Below, piece after piece: positions 37,146 to 46,307 of a stretch of 64,000 nucleotides of DNA (its first letter is position 1; each line of letters begins with the position of its first letter). The stretch spans positions 62,001 through 126,000 of the forward strand of contig NZ_JALPRD010000009.1 of assembly GCF_023197165.1 (NCBI RefSeq). Direction: 5' to 3'. Below the pieces are notes generated by a model that was not told where the DNA came from, did no database searches, and worked only from the letters and a program-made list of their open reading frames with translations. Both the position numbers and the translations under genes were made by a program. The stretch is from Sphingopyxis sp. MSC1_008 (GTDB lineage Bacteria; Pseudomonadota; Alphaproteobacteria; Sphingomonadales; Sphingomonadaceae).

Positions 37146-37439
37146 ATGACAGAAGAGTGGCAAGTCGACGACCTGGCGCTTTGCATCAGCCGTCACGAGC
37201 GGTACCCCCCCGAAGTTCGCCCCGGCGCCATTTTCACCGTCCGGGCGGTGCTGGCTAACATGCCCGACCTTTCCGGTGGCGCGGCAGGCACGGCGCTGAA
37301 CTTCATCGACGTTGCAGAGTTGGGGCCGCACGCTGCATATTGCGCCAGCCGGTTTCGCAGACTCTTGCCGCACGCCCCGGACATTTTTGACGCCGAAGTG
37401 ATCGAACTGATGCGCGGCCTGAACGACGCTGGCCGCTAA
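37146..37439 (+). CDS. Small protein of unknown function
   Basis: 97 aa from ATG 37146, with GGAAGGG 6 nt upstream. MTEEWQVDDLALCISRHERYPPEVRPGAIFTVRAVLANMP shows a beta-rich N-terminal domain resembling small phage-type or SH3-like proteins, but no certain match. Confidence 0.7.
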   Translation: MTEEWQVDDLALCISRHERYPPEVRPGAIFTVRAVLANMPDLSGGAAGTALNFIDVAELGPHAAYCASRFRRLLPHAPDIFDAEVIELMRGLNDAGR

Positions 37440-37582
37440 GAGCTTGAAAACGCCATCGCGTTTTGATCGAGTGAGACGATTACTGTACCCGAAAAATTGG
37501 CATTGAGCAGGGGCTGCGGAGTGCATAGATGCGCTCCCGCAAAACATTTTTGCAGTGCAGCAAACAAAGGAAATACTCTCTC

Positions 37583-38146
37583 ATGGGCATCATCGGAAGC
37601 TCGATCAAGCCGTTCAGCGCCACCTCGTACCATCAGGGCAAGTTCGTCCCCGTGACGGACGCCGACACCAAGGGCAAGTGGGCGGTCTTCTTCTTCTATC
37701 CGGCCGACTTCACCTTCGTCTGCCCGACCGAACTCGAAGACCTCGCCGATCAGTATGAAACGCTGCAGGGCTTGGGCGTCGAGGTCTATTCTGTGTCGAC
37801 CGACACGCATTTCAGCCACAAGGCTTGGCACGACAGCTCGCCGGCGATCGGCAAGATCAACTATCACATGCTGGGCGACCAGAACCACGTCCTCGCCAAT
37901 AATTTCGGCGTGCTGCGTGAAGATTCGGGCCTCGCCGACCGCGCGACCTTCGTCGTCGATCCCAACGGCGTGATCCAGGTAATGGAAATCACCAACGAAG
38001 GCGTCGGCCGCAACGCCGAGGAACTCGTCCGCAAGATCAAGGCTGCGGCCTATGTCCGCGCCAACCCCGGCCAGGTCTGCCCGGCGAAGTGGGAAGAAGG
38101 CGCCGAGACGCTCGCGCCCTCGATCGAACTCGTCGGCAAAATCTAA
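37583..38146 (+). CDS. ahpC: Alkyl hydroperoxide reductase subunit C (peroxiredoxin)
   Basis: 187 aa. Typical 2-Cys peroxiredoxin: peroxidatic Cys in [14 protein letters not shown], resolving Cys in [11 protein letters not shown]. Reduces H2O2 and organic peroxides, itself reduced by AhpF. Start at 37583 has AAAGGA 11 nt upstream. Followed by a strong hairpin and ahpF. Confidence 0.97.
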   Translation: MGIIGSSIKPFSATSYHQGKFVPVTDADTKGKWAVFFFYPADFTFVCPTELEDLADQYETLQGLGVEVYSVSTDTHFSHKAWHDSSPAIGKINYHMLGDQNHVLANNFGVLREDSGLADRATFVVDPNGVIQVMEITNEGVGRNAEELVRKIKAAAYVRANPGQVCPAKWEEGAETLAPSIELVGKI

Positions 38147-38162
38147 GCCGACCGATTTGCAG

Positions 38163-38189
38163 GACCGGGCGGGCGGCGCTCGCCCGGTC
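38163..38189 (+). terminator. Hairpin between ahpC and ahpF
   Basis: GACCGGGCG (38163-38171) pairs perfectly with CGCCCGGTC (38181-38189), 9-nt loop, followed by TTCG. The weak T-run suggests partial termination, giving more ahpC than ahpF message. Confidence 0.6.
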
Positions 38190-38264
38190 TTCGCATTCTA
38201 AAAAAGCAAGATTTTGACGCCGCTCCCCGCGGCGAACCCCTGCTCCTGCCCGAAAGGCTCTCCC

Positions 38265-39821
38265 ATGCCGATGCTCGACGCCAACACGACCGCCCAGCTC
38301 AAAACCTATCTCGGCAACCTCCGCCGCCCGATCGAGCTGGTCGCAAGCCTCGACGCCTCGCCCAAGTCGGCCGAGATGCGCAGCTTTGTCGAGGAAGTCG
38401 CGGCGCAGTCGGATCTGGTAAGCGCCCGCTTCGACGGCGACGACGCGCGCAAACCCTCCTTCGCCATCCGCGGCGACGACGGGCGGGCCGAAGCCGTGTT
38501 CGCGGGCCTCCCGATGGGGCATGAATTCACCTCGCTGATCCTCGCGCTGCTCCATGTTGGCGGGCATCCGCCGAAGGAAGAGGCCGAACTGCTCGACGCG
38601 GTGCGCGCGCTGGAAGGCGATTTCGTCTTCGAAACCTTCTTCTCGCTGTCATGCCAGAATTGCCCCGACGTCGTGCAGGCGCTCAACATCATGGCCGCGC
38701 TCAATCCCAACATCCGCCACACCGCGATCGACGGCGCGCTGTTTCAGGACGAGGTCGAGCGCCGCAAGGTGATGGCGGTGCCCGCCGTCTTTCTCAATGG
38801 CGAACCCTTCGGCCAAGGCCGCATGGACCTTGCACAGATCGTCGCCAAGCTCGACACCGGCGCGGTCGCGCGCGCCGCCGAGAAGATCACCGCAAAGGAG
38901 CCGTTCGACGTGCTCGTCGTCGGCGGCGGGCCCGGCGGCGCCGCAGCCGCCATCTATGCCGCACGCAAGGGCATCCGCACCGGCATCGTCTCCGAACGTT
39001 TCGGCGGACAGGTGCTCGACACGCTGGGGATCGAGAATTTCATTTCGGTCCCGCGCACCGAGGGTCCCAAGCTCGCTGCCCAGCTCGAGGCGCATGTGAA
39101 GGATTATGACGTCGACGTCATGAATGTTCAGGAAGCCGCGGAGTTGATCCCCGGCGGCGCCAACGGTCTGCACGAAGTGAAGCTCAAGAGCGGCGCGAGC
39201 GTGAAGGGCAAGACGTTGATCCTGTCGACCGGCGCGCGCTGGCGCCAGATGGGCGTTCCGGGCGAAGCCGAATATCGCAACAAAGGTGTCGCCTATTGCC
39301 CGCATTGCGACGGTCCGCTGTTCAAGGGCAAGCGCGTCGCGGTGATCGGCGGAGGCAATTCGGGCGTCGAGGCGGCAATCGACCTGGCCGGTCTCGTCGC
39401 GCATGTGACGTTGATCGAGTTCGACGGCCAACTTCGCGCCGACGCGGTGCTCCAGACGAAGCTGCGCAGCCTGCCCAATGTCACGATCATCACCTCGGCG
39501 CTCACCACCGAAGTGCTCGGCAATGGCGAGAAGGTCGTCGGCCTGCGCTATCGCGACCGCGACAAGGATCAGGAGCATATCGTCGAACTCGAAGGAATCT
39601 TCGTCCAGATCGGCCTCATTCCGAACACCGAATGGCTGGGCAGCGCCGTGGCGCTCAGCGACTGCGGCGAGATCGAGGTCGACGCGCGCGGCGCGACGAG
39701 CCAGCCCGGCATTTTCGCCGCAGGAGACGTGACCACCGTCCCCTACAAGCAGATCGTGATCGCGATGGGCGAAGGATCGAAGGCGGGGCTTTCGGCGTTC
39801 GACCATCTGATCCGATCATAG
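38265..39821 (+). CDS. ahpF: Alkyl hydroperoxide reductase subunit F
   Basis: 518 aa from ATG 38265 with AAAGG 8 nt upstream. N-terminal thioredoxin-like domains with CxxC (SCQNCPD), then FAD site [19 protein letters not shown], redox CxxC in [13 protein letters not shown] site [17 protein letters not shown]. Transfers electrons from NAD(P)H to AhpC. Full family length. Confidence 0.97.
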   Translation: MPMLDANTTAQLKTYLGNLRRPIELVASLDASPKSAEMRSFVEEVAAQSDLVSARFDGDDARKPSFAIRGDDGRAEAVFAGLPMGHEFTSLILALLHVGGHPPKEEAELLDAVRALEGDFVFETFFSLSCQNCPDVVQALNIMAALNPNIRHTAIDGALFQDEVERRKVMAVPAVFLNGEPFGQGRMDLAQIVAKLDTGAVARAAEKITAKEPFDVLVVGGGPGGAAAAIYAARKGIRTGIVSERFGGQVLDTLGIENFISVPRTEGPKLAAQLEAHVKDYDVDVMNVQEAAELIPGGANGLHEVKLKSGASVKGKTLILSTGARWRQMGVPGEAEYRNKGVAYCPHCDGPLFKGKRVAVIGGGNSGVEAAIDLAGLVAHVTLIEFDGQLRADAVLQTKLRSLPNVTIITSALTTEVLGNGEKVVGLRYRDRDKDQEHIVELEGIFVQIGLIPNTEWLGSAVALSDCGEIEVDARGATSQPGIFAAGDVTTVPYKQIVIAMGEGSKAGLSAFDHLIRS

Positions 39822-39980
39822 GTTCGGTGGGCGGCCCGACGCCGGCGATGCCACGGAGAAGAAAGTCTCGAACGAGGCCCCGTTGGCAAGCGGGAATCGG
39901 CAGCATCAAGCGGCGGTTTCGGATCATTCGGTTGGGCGCCCCTCCCCCTGCAGCCCTTCGATTTTTTTTCGCGCCGCGCT

Positions 39981-40007
39981 CTTGAAACGCTTCGCACGCT
40001 GCCTAAT
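39981..40007 (+). promoter_or_regulatory. Likely heat-shock (RpoH) promoter of hsp20
   Basis: CTTGAA (39981-39986), 15-nt spacer, CCTAAT (40002-40007), 104 bp before the hsp20 start. Fits the alphaproteobacterial RpoH pattern and resembles that of groESL. Confidence 0.6.
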
Positions 40008-40110
40008 TTTTATTCGCCGGACGCTGTATTCGGGTCCGGTTGGACATGAGAGCGCCGGCTCTCTCCGGCGTATCTCGTTGCCCAGATTGCTTCAAATGGA
40101 GGATTTGGAA

Positions 40111-40590
40111 ATGAGAACCCACTTTGACTTTGCGCCCTATCGGCGCTCTACGGTCGGCTTCGACCATCTGTTCGATCTGCTCGAGGCGGGCGCCCGCGGC
40201 GACAGTTCGGACGGTTATCCGCCCTTCGATATCGAGCGCAGCGGCGACGACATGTACCGCATCACGCTCGCCGTCGCAGGATATCGCCCCGACGAGATCG
40301 AGGTCGTGGCGCAGCGCAATCAGCTCACCGTCACGGGCAGGCGCGCGGAGGATAAGGAGGATAGCCGATATCTGCACCGCGGAATCGCCGCGCGTCCCTT
40401 CGAGCGGCGATTCCAGCTTGCCGACTTTGTCGAGGTCGGCGCGGCAACCTTCGACAACGGCCTGCTCATCATCGAACTGCAGCGCGTCGTCCCCGAAAAT
40501 CTGAAACCGCGCAAGATTGCGATTGGCGGCGGCTCGCCGACGCCCGAACGCATCGAGGCACCGCAAGATGAAGCCCTGGAGGTCGCCTGA
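40111..40590 (+). CDS. Small heat-shock protein (Hsp20/alpha-crystallin)
   Basis: 159 aa from ATG 40111, GGAGG 8 nt upstream. N-terminal STVGFDHLFDLLEAG, then the alpha-crystallin domain from YPPFDIERSGDDMYRITLAVAGY to a FDNGLLIIELQRVVP strand. A holdase that protects unfolded proteins. Preceded by an RpoH-type promoter and followed by a terminator. Confidence 0.95.
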   Translation: MRTHFDFAPYRRSTVGFDHLFDLLEAGARGDSSDGYPPFDIERSGDDMYRITLAVAGYRPDEIEVVAQRNQLTVTGRRAEDKEDSRYLHRGIAARPFERRFQLADFVEVGAATFDNGLLIIELQRVVPENLKPRKIAIGGGSPTPERIEAPQDEALEVA

Positions 40591-40596
40591 CCCCCT

Positions 40597-40627
40597 CGCC
40601 CGCCGCACGTGCGGCGGGCGGCCTTTT
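40597..40627 (+). terminator. Rho-independent terminator of hsp20
   Basis: A 22-nt perfect palindrome GCCCGCCGCAC/GTGCGGCGGGC (40598-40619), followed by GGCCTTTT. The palindrome forms a long stem; only the loop bases remain unpaired. Confidence 0.75.
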
Positions 40628-40759
40628 CCACCACTTGGAAGAAGCTAGCATTGCCTCGGATGATCCCGGCTCCCGGAACTGGCGACACCTCGCTTCCGCC
40701 AGCCCGGGCCCGCAAAGGAAGGGGAAAGTTTGCTAGTCGAAGTCAGGGAGCCAGCTTCC

Positions 40760-41890
40760 ATGATCCGCGACCAAGGTCGTTCGAAGACCGGCGGATCTGC
40801 CGGCACGGGACGCCACACGTCGCCACGCACGCCGCGTTGGTCCCAATGGCTGCCGATCACCGGCCTCGCGATGGTTCCCCTGCACACCGAGGCACCGAGC
40901 ACGGCTGCCGTCGTCGTGGCAAGCGTGATTCTGATCGGCTGCGTCATCGCAGCCGTCCACCATGGCGAAATCATCGCCCACAAGGTCGGCGAGCCGTTCG
41001 GGACATTGGTCCTCGCGGGTGCGGTCACGGTGATTGAGGCGTCGCTGATCCTCGCGATGATGCTGAGCGGCTCAGCCAATCCCGATCTTCCCCGAGATAC
41101 GGTGTTTGCGGCGATCATGCTCATCCTCAACGGTCTCGTCGGAGGCTGCCTGCTGATGGGAGGAATCCGGCATGGTGAACAGAAATTCGTTCTCGAAGGC
41201 GTCAATGCGGCTCTTTGCGTGCTGGCCGCGATGGCCATCCTCGTCCTCGTACTGCCAGGCGTCGCGACCGACGCCCCGGCAACACATTATTCACCGGCGC
41301 AACTTAGCTTTACTGCACTCGTTTCGACAATCTTGTATGGGACGTTCATCTTCGTCCAAACGATACGACACCGTGACTATTTTCTACCCGAAGGGACCGG
41401 GGACCTCGCAGCCAACGCGCATGCAGCGCCCCCGAGCCGGCGCACGGTCGCCGCCTCCGTTTTTCTTCTCGTAGCTTCGCTTGTCAGTGTGATCTTTCTG
41501 GCAAAGGCCCTCTCCGGACCGGTCGAGGCAGCCGTCGCGGCGGCCGCGTTGCCGCGGGCGCTCGTCGGTATCCTGATCGCTTCGCTCGTACTTGCGCCCG
41601 AAAGCGTTGCGGCGCTTCGTGCCGCGCGACGAAATCGTCTGCAGACGAGTCTCAACCTCGCACTCGGGTCGGCGCTTGCGACGATCGGCCTGACTATACC
41701 GGTGATCGCCATCGCCGCGCTCGCCAGCGGCTGGCCGCTATCGCTCGCCCTAGATCCCGAAAGCATGACGCTTCTGGCGCTTTCGCTCGGCGTCGCAATC
41801 CTCTCGTTCGGCACTGGTCGAACCACGATTTTGCAGGGGGCAGTGCATCTCGTCCTGCTGGCTGCCTATGTCTTCACGACGGCGACGTAA
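40760..41890 (+). CDS. Calcium/proton antiporter (CaCA, ChaA-like)
   Basis: About 376 aa from ATG 40760 with GGGAG about 10 nt upstream. Ten or so hydrophobic segments and the two acidic repeats of the CaCA family: HHGEIIAHKVGEPFGTLVLAGAVTVIEAS and LIASLVLAPESVAALRAARRNRLQTSLNLALGSALATIGLTIP. Exchanges Ca2+ (or Na+/K+) for H+ at the inner membrane. Transcribed alone. Confidence 0.9.
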   Translation: MIRDQGRSKTGGSAGTGRHTSPRTPRWSQWLPITGLAMVPLHTEAPSTAAVVVASVILIGCVIAAVHHGEIIAHKVGEPFGTLVLAGAVTVIEASLILAMMLSGSANPDLPRDTVFAAIMLILNGLVGGCLLMGGIRHGEQKFVLEGVNAALCVLAAMAILVLVLPGVATDAPATHYSPAQLSFTALVSTILYGTFIFVQTIRHRDYFLPEGTGDLAANAHAAPPSRRTVAASVFLLVASLVSVIFLAKALSGPVEAAVAAAALPRALVGILIASLVLAPESVAALRAARRNRLQTSLNLALGSALATIGLTIPVIAIAALASGWPLSLALDPESMTLLALSLGVAILSFGTGRTTILQGAVHLVLLAAYVFTTAT

Positions 41891-41974
41891 ATTTGCTCGA
41901 CGGCCTCGAGCGATCTTGTCCTCCGGCGCCCGACGCCAATCGATCGGTCGATGATACAACGCCTCACGGCCTCG

Positions 41975-42697
41975 TCACAGGCGCGGCTGCCGTCCCAGAT
42001 AGAGGTAGAAGGGGTCGAATTCGGCGATCTGCCGCAACGCGCCAGGATCGTAAATCTCGACCTGGCGGTTTCGAAAGCTCATGACACGCTGCTCGCGTAA
42101 TTCGCGAAGCGTGCGGTTCACATGCACCGGCGTCAGACCAAGGCACTCGGCCAGTTCCGGCTGAGTGAGATCGAGCGCAAAGCTGCGCTCGTCGGCGAGG
42201 CCAACGACGCCAAGGCGAATGTGCAGCTCGCAGAAGAGTGCTGCGAGGCGCGCCAGCCCCTTTCGCCGGCCAAGCGACAATACCCACTCGCGGTGGATGG
42301 CGGCATCGAGCGCGGTCGCGAACCAGTAGACACGGGTGAGGTGCGGGAAGCGCGCCGTGACGTCGCGGAGCCGGTCATGGGGTACAAGCGCCGCACGGCA
42401 TGACGTCAGCGTCATGATGTTGTGATCGAGGCGTTTTAGCAGAAAGCTGTGCAGATCTGCAAAGTCGCCCGCAACATGGATCTCGGCGATCTGGCGCTGG
42501 CCCTCCGAGAGATCCTTGTAGCGACACATTAAACCGTCGAGGAGGAGCGTGCTGTGATGGAGAAATTCCTCCGCATGAATTACCGTTTCGCCAGCGCGGA
42601 AGCTTCGTATCTCGACGACGGCGTCGCGGATCGCGGCCTCCTCCTCGGCACCGATGTCATGCCGCAGCCTAAGCTTCGCGAGATGGCGTTCGATCAT
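41975..42697 (-). CDS. Crp/Fnr-family transcriptional regulator
   Basis: 240 aa. N-terminal cyclic-nucleotide-binding-like fold (LLDGLMCRYKDLSEGQRQIAEIHVAGDFADLHSFLLKRLDHNI), C-terminal helix-turn-helix LTQPELAECLGLTPVHVNRTLRELREQRV. There is no Fe-S Cys set at the N-terminus, so it is not a classic Fnr. The start overlaps the stop of a frameshifted upstream ORF by 4 bp. Confidence 0.9.
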   Translation of the reverse strand: MIERHLAKLRLRHDIGAEEEAAIRDAVVEIRSFRAGETVIHAEEFLHHSTLLLDGLMCRYKDLSEGQRQIAEIHVAGDFADLHSFLLKRLDHNIMTLTSCRAALVPHDRLRDVTARFPHLTRVYWFATALDAAIHREWVLSLGRRKGLARLAALFCELHIRLGVVGLADERSFALDLTQPELAECLGLTPVHVNRTLRELREQRVMSFRNRQVEIYDPGALRQIAEFDPFYLYLGRQPRL

Positions 42698-43028
42698 GCG
42701 CGCGCGCCCTCATCCCGGCAAATCAATGCCGCACTGGAAAACACTGTAGGCGAGGCCGTGGCTGAGGTCGCCAATACTTCAGCACGCATGGCTACCCGGC
42801 GTGCGATCGCGACGGACCGCACGGGCGTGCCGAGGATGAGATGGCCGTGATCCCGCGTGAGTGCGCTCCGAATCAAAGCTCCAGTCGGGCCCAGAATTCC
42901 GCTGGCGACCACCCGATCATATTGATCGGCCTGGCCGGCGCGACGTGCCGCCACGAGGAATGGATTAGAGGAATATATGGGGTTTCGGAATTGTGCCTTC
43001 GCGGCAACGAGCGTGATCGCATTTTCAT
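42694..43028 (-). pseudogene. Crp-coupled ORF with a probable one-base deletion
   Basis: AAAGGAGC lies 4 nt before ATG 43028, but that frame soon stops (51 aa). One base off, a protein-like frame (NAITLVAAKAQFRNPIYSSN... to ...ALICRDEGARA) runs on to the Crp gene start and overlaps it as ATGA. An extra A in the A4 run after ATG would join them (MKNAITL...). The product would be about 110 aa, unknown. Sequence error or real lesion. Confidence 0.5.
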
Positions 43029-43087
43029 TGGTGCTCCTTTAGCGGCCGGGCCGCCGAGGTTCAGGACGGCGCCGGCCGCGGTCCGGA

Positions 43088-43891
43088 TCAGCGTGCCGAT
43101 GAGAGCTTGCCGAGTTCGGCCCGATGGGTTTCCACGACGGGCACGATTTCCCGGGCCGCGCGCTTGAGGCTCTCAGTGTCGCCCCGCTCCGCATAGCCTC
43201 TGTGAAGCGCCAGCGCCGCATCATGAGCGCCACGCTGATGCCTGATGTAGACCGCGTCGATTGCGGCTGCATCCGCGGCCTTGATCTCGTCGAGCATGCG
43301 CCGCTGATTGGCATCGAGCGACGGGGCGGTCGCGGCAACACGCGCGGCGGCTGCCGCGGTCGTGACCTTCTGGGTCGACTGGCTGTGATGATCGATCATC
43401 ATTTGGGCGAAACGTTTGACGTCGGCGCGGCGTGACTTCGCGAGCACCGCTCTCGACGATTCGATCTCCCAAAGATCGCTCGCTCCGGCCTTCGACACAT
43501 AAGCTGCCGCGGTGGTCGGTGCGGGGTCTGACGGGGACGTGGAGGACGCCGCCGCTGTCGCCGAAGTGTCGGAAGACGAAGCGTTCGAATTCGGCTGACC
43601 GCGCGGTGGTTCGGTGGCCGTGGCAGAACTGTGCGGCGAAGGATTGCCTGCTTGCTGCCCGGTGCTTGTCTGCCCCTGTCGGGGACTTGCCGTCGACGGC
43701 CCGGTGTCCGGCTGGTTGGTCGGCGGCTGCGTTGTCGCAGGTGGGTTAGTGCGGGACTGACCCGAGCCGGGCTGCGAGCTGGCCGGTTGGCTGCTTGGCT
43801 GGCTTGAGGCTGGCGGGGTTGTCGTCTGCGCCGCCGCGACGCTCCAACCTGCAAGCGCGATGGCGATGGTGGGAAAGGCGATAAGCTTCAT
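43088..43891 (-). CDS. Exported DUF4142 protein with a long low-complexity linker
   Basis: 267 aa from ATG 43891 (AGGAG 7 nt upstream). Signal peptide (MKLIAFPTIAIALAGWSVAAAQ), then about 110 residues of Ser/Thr/Pro/Gln, then DUF4142 (AAYVSKAGASDLWEIESSRAVLAKSRRADVKRFAQMMIDHH). A perfect EcfG-like promoter precedes it. The linker could span the peptidoglycan. Second DUF4142 protein of the window. Confidence 0.88.
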   Translation of the reverse strand: MKLIAFPTIAIALAGWSVAAAQTTTPPASSQPSSQPASSQPGSGQSRTNPPATTQPPTNQPDTGPSTASPRQGQTSTGQQAGNPSPHSSATATEPPRGQPNSNASSSDTSATAAASSTSPSDPAPTTAAAYVSKAGASDLWEIESSRAVLAKSRRADVKRFAQMMIDHHSQSTQKVTTAAAAARVAATAPSLDANQRRMLDEIKAADAAAIDAVYIRHQRGAHDAALALHRGYAERGDTESLKRAAREIVPVVETHRAELGKLSSAR

Positions 43892-43919
43892 GAGACTTCT
43901 CCTGCTGGAATATTCGCAC

Positions 43920-43944
43920 AACCGCAGCAAGGTTCGCCTGTTCC
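43920..43944 (-). promoter_or_regulatory. EcfG-type general stress promoter
   Basis: Minus strand GGAAC (43944-43940), 16-nt spacer, GGTT (43923-43920), about 30 bp before the DUF4142 start. A perfect match. Confidence 0.75.
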
Positions 43945-44056
43945 CGCTTCGCCGCGAAACTTAACCCGGGATATGAAAAAACGGCGGGCTACCGGTCGGC
44001 TGGACGCAATTTTACTATCCCCGATCAAGAACTGCGCTGTTTCTCCGCACGCAGAG

Positions 44057-44081
44057 GAACAATAACCTGCTTTCGGCGTCG
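44057..44081 (+). promoter_or_regulatory. Possible EcfG-type promoter (one mismatch)
   Basis: GGAAC (44057-44061), 16-nt spacer, CGTC (44078-44081), 32 bp before the lipoprotein ATG at 44113. Last base of the -10 box deviates. Confidence 0.4.
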
Positions 44082-44112
44082 GCCTTGGACGCATTGAAGA
44101 TGGAGACTTGCC

Positions 44113-44544
44113 ATGAACCGCTTATCAATCTTGAGCCTTCCCGCGTTCGCCTTGCTCGCCGCCTGCAATAATTCACCCGGCAATGGCACCAGCCAGTCCT
44201 AAACCGACGCCGCGGCAACCGAGGAGGGCGCGATGGCGGCACCCGACATGAGCTCGGACAGCACAGCATCGACCTCGGGACCAGCGGGCCCGGACAGCGA
44301 CACGAGCACGACAGCGGGAACTGCCAGCTCGACGGATTCTGGCCCGACGGGAACGGCGGGCACGGAGGCGACATCGCGTACAACTGATCCGCAGAGCAGC
44401 GTCTCGAATCAAGGCAGCAGCAGCAACGGCAGTGGGGGCGCGACCGGCGGCGACAGCGGCACGGGCACCAATTCAGCAGCGGGCACGAACGCGAAGGGAA
44501 GCAGTACCAACAAACAAGGCACGCCGCCCCCGACGGGCGAATAA
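44113..44544 (+). pseudogene. Lipoprotein gene with an internal stop codon
   Basis: ATG 44113 (GGAG 8 nt upstream) starts a lipoprotein signal (MNRLSILSLPAFALLAACNN, lipobox LAAC) but meets TAA at 44200-44202 after 29 residues. The same frame is then open to 44544 and encodes a Ser/Thr/Gly-rich, Asp-containing low-complexity chain of about 114 aa. Repairing one stop would give a 143-aa secreted lipoprotein. Confidence 0.75.
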
Positions 44545-44687
44545 GAGATCCGCGCGGTCGGCCCGCGCAGCAGCCGTTGCTTGCCTGTCTGGTGCTCCCG
44601 ATGCCGCAGGCGAGGCCCGCTTCGAGCCCGCGCGTGAACCTCCGCGGGTTCGGGCGGCGCGACGGCAGGGCTGGAAGGAAAATTCGC

Positions 44688-45452
44688 ATGCGGCCCTGGC
44701 TCGTCTGGAGTGCCCTCCTTGGCTTCGCCTTTGGCGGTTTCTTCGACGGTATTCTTCTGCACCAGATCCTGCAGTGGCACCATTTGCTGAGCGGTGTCTC
44801 CGGCGTCGCGTCGCTGCGCGCGCAACTTCTCTGGGACGGACTTTTCCACGCCCTCATGTATTTGGTGGCGCTGGTCGCGCTGATCGGGCTGCGTCGGTAC
44901 CGCGCGCGTGCCGCCTCGATCGATGAATCGCTCTCTGGAGCGATGCTCGTCGGTTTCGGCGCATGGCATGTCGTTGATGCGCTCCTCTCTCACTGGGTGC
45001 TCGGTATTCATCGCATCCGGATGGACAGCCCGACCCCACTGCTTTGGGATCTCGGATGGCTCGCCGGGTTTGGGCTGGCTCCTCTCGCGTTGGGCGCGGC
45101 GCTGATCCGCGGCGCACGTCTGTCCGCCGAAGCGCGGCTGGGACGACGCCTGCCTCTGTGGCTACTGGCAGCCGTTACGATCGGTCTTGCCGCCTGGTCG
45201 CTTAGGCCACCCGCCGATCGGCAACTGGTTACCATCGTATTTTCGCCGGCGACGTCCCCGGCCGAGGCAATCGATGCGATCGTCACTTCCGGCGGGCGCA
45301 TAGCATGGGCCAACCCGGACCTGTCGGTTGCTCTTGCCGACGTGGCACCCGGGCGCCGCCTCAGCCTCTATCGGCGCGGCGCGTTGCTCGTTGCCGGACA
45401 GGGCCTTATCAGCGGATGCGCCGCGTGGAGTAGTAGGCGCGACGACGGCTGA
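44688..45452 (+). CDS. DUF2243 membrane protein
   Basis: 254 aa from ATG 44688 (AAGGA upstream). Four or five helices with the DUF2243 motifs LGFAFGGFFDGILLHQILQWHHLLS, LWDGLFHALMY and GFGAWHVVDALLSHWVLGIHRIR; His residues may bind metal. A C-terminal extension of about 80 aa (LVTIVFSPATSPAEAIDAIV) beyond the usual domain is present. Function unknown. Confidence 0.88.
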   Translation: MRPWLVWSALLGFAFGGFFDGILLHQILQWHHLLSGVSGVASLRAQLLWDGLFHALMYLVALVALIGLRRYRARAASIDESLSGAMLVGFGAWHVVDALLSHWVLGIHRIRMDSPTPLLWDLGWLAGFGLAPLALGAALIRGARLSAEARLGRRLPLWLLAAVTIGLAAWSLRPPADRQLVTIVFSPATSPAEAIDAIVTSGGRIAWANPDLSVALADVAPGRRLSLYRRGALLVAGQGLISGCAAWSSRRDDG

Positions 45453-45457
45453 CGACC

Positions 45458-45763
45458 TCAGTTTTCGTCAGCATCGGGTTCGGTATCGATCGCGCCATCC
45501 ACTGCCCCATCCGCATCCCATCGCGCTACGAGCGCAGCATCGATCATTTGTCGCCAGATCTTCGCATCGCCGGCGGCTGCCATCGCGGCGTCGGGTTCCT
45601 GGATCAAGACGAGGATGTCGGCCGCACGCTGCACATCGGCTCGTTGCGGCCGGCCCGTCGCAAGATAGGCGGCGATACGCGCGGCAACTGGCGACTGGCC
45701 GCCTGCCGGCTTTGTCCCGAACGCCGCCGCGGCGCCGCCGTCGCTTGCAGGACGCGCGGTCAA
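45458..45763 (-). CDS. Small protein of unknown function
   Basis: 101 aa, soluble, helical core (QRADVQRAADILVLIQEPDAAM, AKIWRQMIDAALVARWDAD) and acidic C-terminus. Its start overlaps the preceding gene by 4 bp (ATGA), so it is the last gene of the alcohol dehydrogenase operon. No family recognised. Confidence 0.7.
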   Translation of the reverse strand: MTARPASDGGAAAAFGTKPAGGQSPVAARIAAYLATGRPQRADVQRAADILVLIQEPDAAMAAAGDAKIWRQMIDAALVARWDADGAVDGAIDTEPDADEN

Positions 45764-46296
45764 AGACCGCGTCCTCGTCTCGCGGCCGTATCGGATCCTT
45801 TCCTCCGAAGTAGGAGGACCAAACCGCCGGCTACGGCAAACGCCGTGGCGGCCTTGATCGCGAACCCCTTCTTATTGTGCCGCCATTCGGCACGCACGCC
45901 CATTTCGGCTGGCAGGTTAGGGACGATTCCCCGTCCGATATCTTCGGCGATGCCCTCAACGACATTCAGACGATCGGCTCCCATTAGCAGCAGCCAGTGG
46001 AGCCAATTGGACTCGCTCCATCGGAAGGCCGCGCGCCGGAGCATTCCGCTCAGTCCGCGCGGCGGGTTGGCGGTTCCGAATACCGCGGGCCGGCGGATAT
46101 GCTCGATCGACTGGAGGATTTCGGGGCCTTCGCTTTGCAACGGTGGGCGCTCCCAGTCCGCGCGCGACCCCGGGTCGGTATCGCGAATGCGATAAGGATA
46201 GGTGGGATCGTTCTGCGGGTCGGCATCGATCCCCCAGCCCGGGACGCTGGAGGGATCGATCCGTTCGTTCGAGGGGGTGACGATATCGCTGCGCAT
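45760..46296 (-). CDS. Protein of unknown function with a C-terminal membrane helix
   Basis: 178 aa from ATG 46296 (AAGGAG 7 nt upstream). The N-terminus is polar and disordered (ERIDPSSVPGWGIDADPQNDPTYPYRIRD), the middle has a WSESNWLHWLLLMGADRLN segment, and residues about 155-168 form a hydrophobic span (AFAVAGGLVLLL) followed by basic residues. Part of the dehydrogenase operon (11 bp behind it). Confidence 0.72.
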   Translation of the reverse strand: MRSDIVTPSNERIDPSSVPGWGIDADPQNDPTYPYRIRDTDPGSRADWERPPLQSEGPEILQSIEHIRRPAVFGTANPPRGLSGMLRRAAFRWSESNWLHWLLLMGADRLNVVEGIAEDIGRGIVPNLPAEMGVRAEWRHNKKGFAIKAATAFAVAGGLVLLLRRKGSDTAARRGRGL

Positions 46297-46307
46297 GGGG
46301 TCTCCTT

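Noticed and set aside
36819-37547. 242-codon minus-strand frame
   Set aside because: Shadow over a supported gene on the plus strand.
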